From positions 3,772,658-3,836,657 of the forward strand of contig OX030963.1 in assembly GCA_943735955.1 (NCBI GenBank): a stretch of 64,000 nt of DNA. The letters are read 5' to 3'. Made by a program: the position numbers and the translations under genes. Below the pieces are notes generated by a model. It saw only the letters and a program-made list of their open reading frames with translations, was not told where the DNA came from and ran no database searches. This DNA is from Piscicola geometra (lineage: Eukaryota > Annelida > Clitellata > Hirudinida > Piscicolidae). Positions 63,874 to 64,000 of the stretch are shown one piece after another. How positions within the stretch are numbered: position 1 is the first letter of the stretch; each line of letters opens with the position of its first letter.

Positions 63874-64000
63874 CTGATGATGATGATGGCGGAGAGTGAT
63901 GATGATGATGGCGGAGGGTGATGATGATGATGGCGAAGGGTGATGATGACAGTGATGATAGTTGCAATGATAATGATGGAAAGGAAGATGATTGCAGTGA
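63874..64000. other. SDF4 intron with ATGATGATGGCGGAGGGTG repeats
   Basis: Tandem 26-bp-type units (GATGATGATGATGGCGGAGA and variants) upstream of the first visible SDF4 exon; read on the gene strand they are pyrimidine-rich and precede the inferred acceptor (CATCAG at 63874). The window ends inside this intron. Confidence 0.7.

Overview
This is a window of animal nuclear DNA: AT-rich, full of introns and loaded with simple repeats. Five gene models can be read by matching protein families and checking that GT/AG splice junctions keep the reading phase; a sixth region is covered by unresolved exon candidates. Intron phases add up exactly in every complete model. The proteins (anosmin, an SLC16 transporter, KLHL10, MO25/CAB39, Cab45/SDF4) place it in a bilaterian. 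The divergence from vertebrate forms, low GC, and abundance of SINEs and tetranucleotide repeats suggest an invertebrate, perhaps a lophotrochozoan such as an annelid; that last step is inference.

Layout. 1-2782: AT-rich flank. 2783-14608 (+): anosmin-1 homologue; signal-peptide exon and the last three fibronectin III domains are clear, while the Cys-box/WAP/first FN3 part is not resolved. 14609-18969: intergenic minisatellites and AT arrays. 18970-30184 (-): complete 13-exon SLC16 (monocarboxylate-transporter-like) gene, 641 aa, with a degenerate hAT transposon (19349-20925) in its last intron. 30185-33143: intergenic. 33144-43084 (-): complete 17-exon KLHL10 gene, 647 aa, with six kelch repeats. 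43085-43840: short divergent promoter region. 43841-48773 (+): two-exon gene for a ~1,601-aa low-complexity protein I do not recognise. 48774-51661: intergenic. 51662-57240 (-): CAB39/MO25, 8 coding exons plus a probable 5' UTR exon. 59057-63873 (-): SDF4/Cab45, whose N-terminal exons lie beyond the window edge.

The genes are not an operon or a known functional cluster. The one arrangement that may matter is the head-to-head pair KLHL10 / unknown protein, whose start codons are 757 bp apart. The most unusual features are in non-coding DNA: a 60-bp minisatellite carrying TTAGGG telomere motifs, an array of about 28 acceptor-like sequences inside one anosmin intron, CATC tetranucleotide tracts that sit directly at 3' splice sites of several exons, and two tRNA-like SINE families.

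Exon coordinates were read by eye from the sequence and checked by phase; no alignment or search was run.
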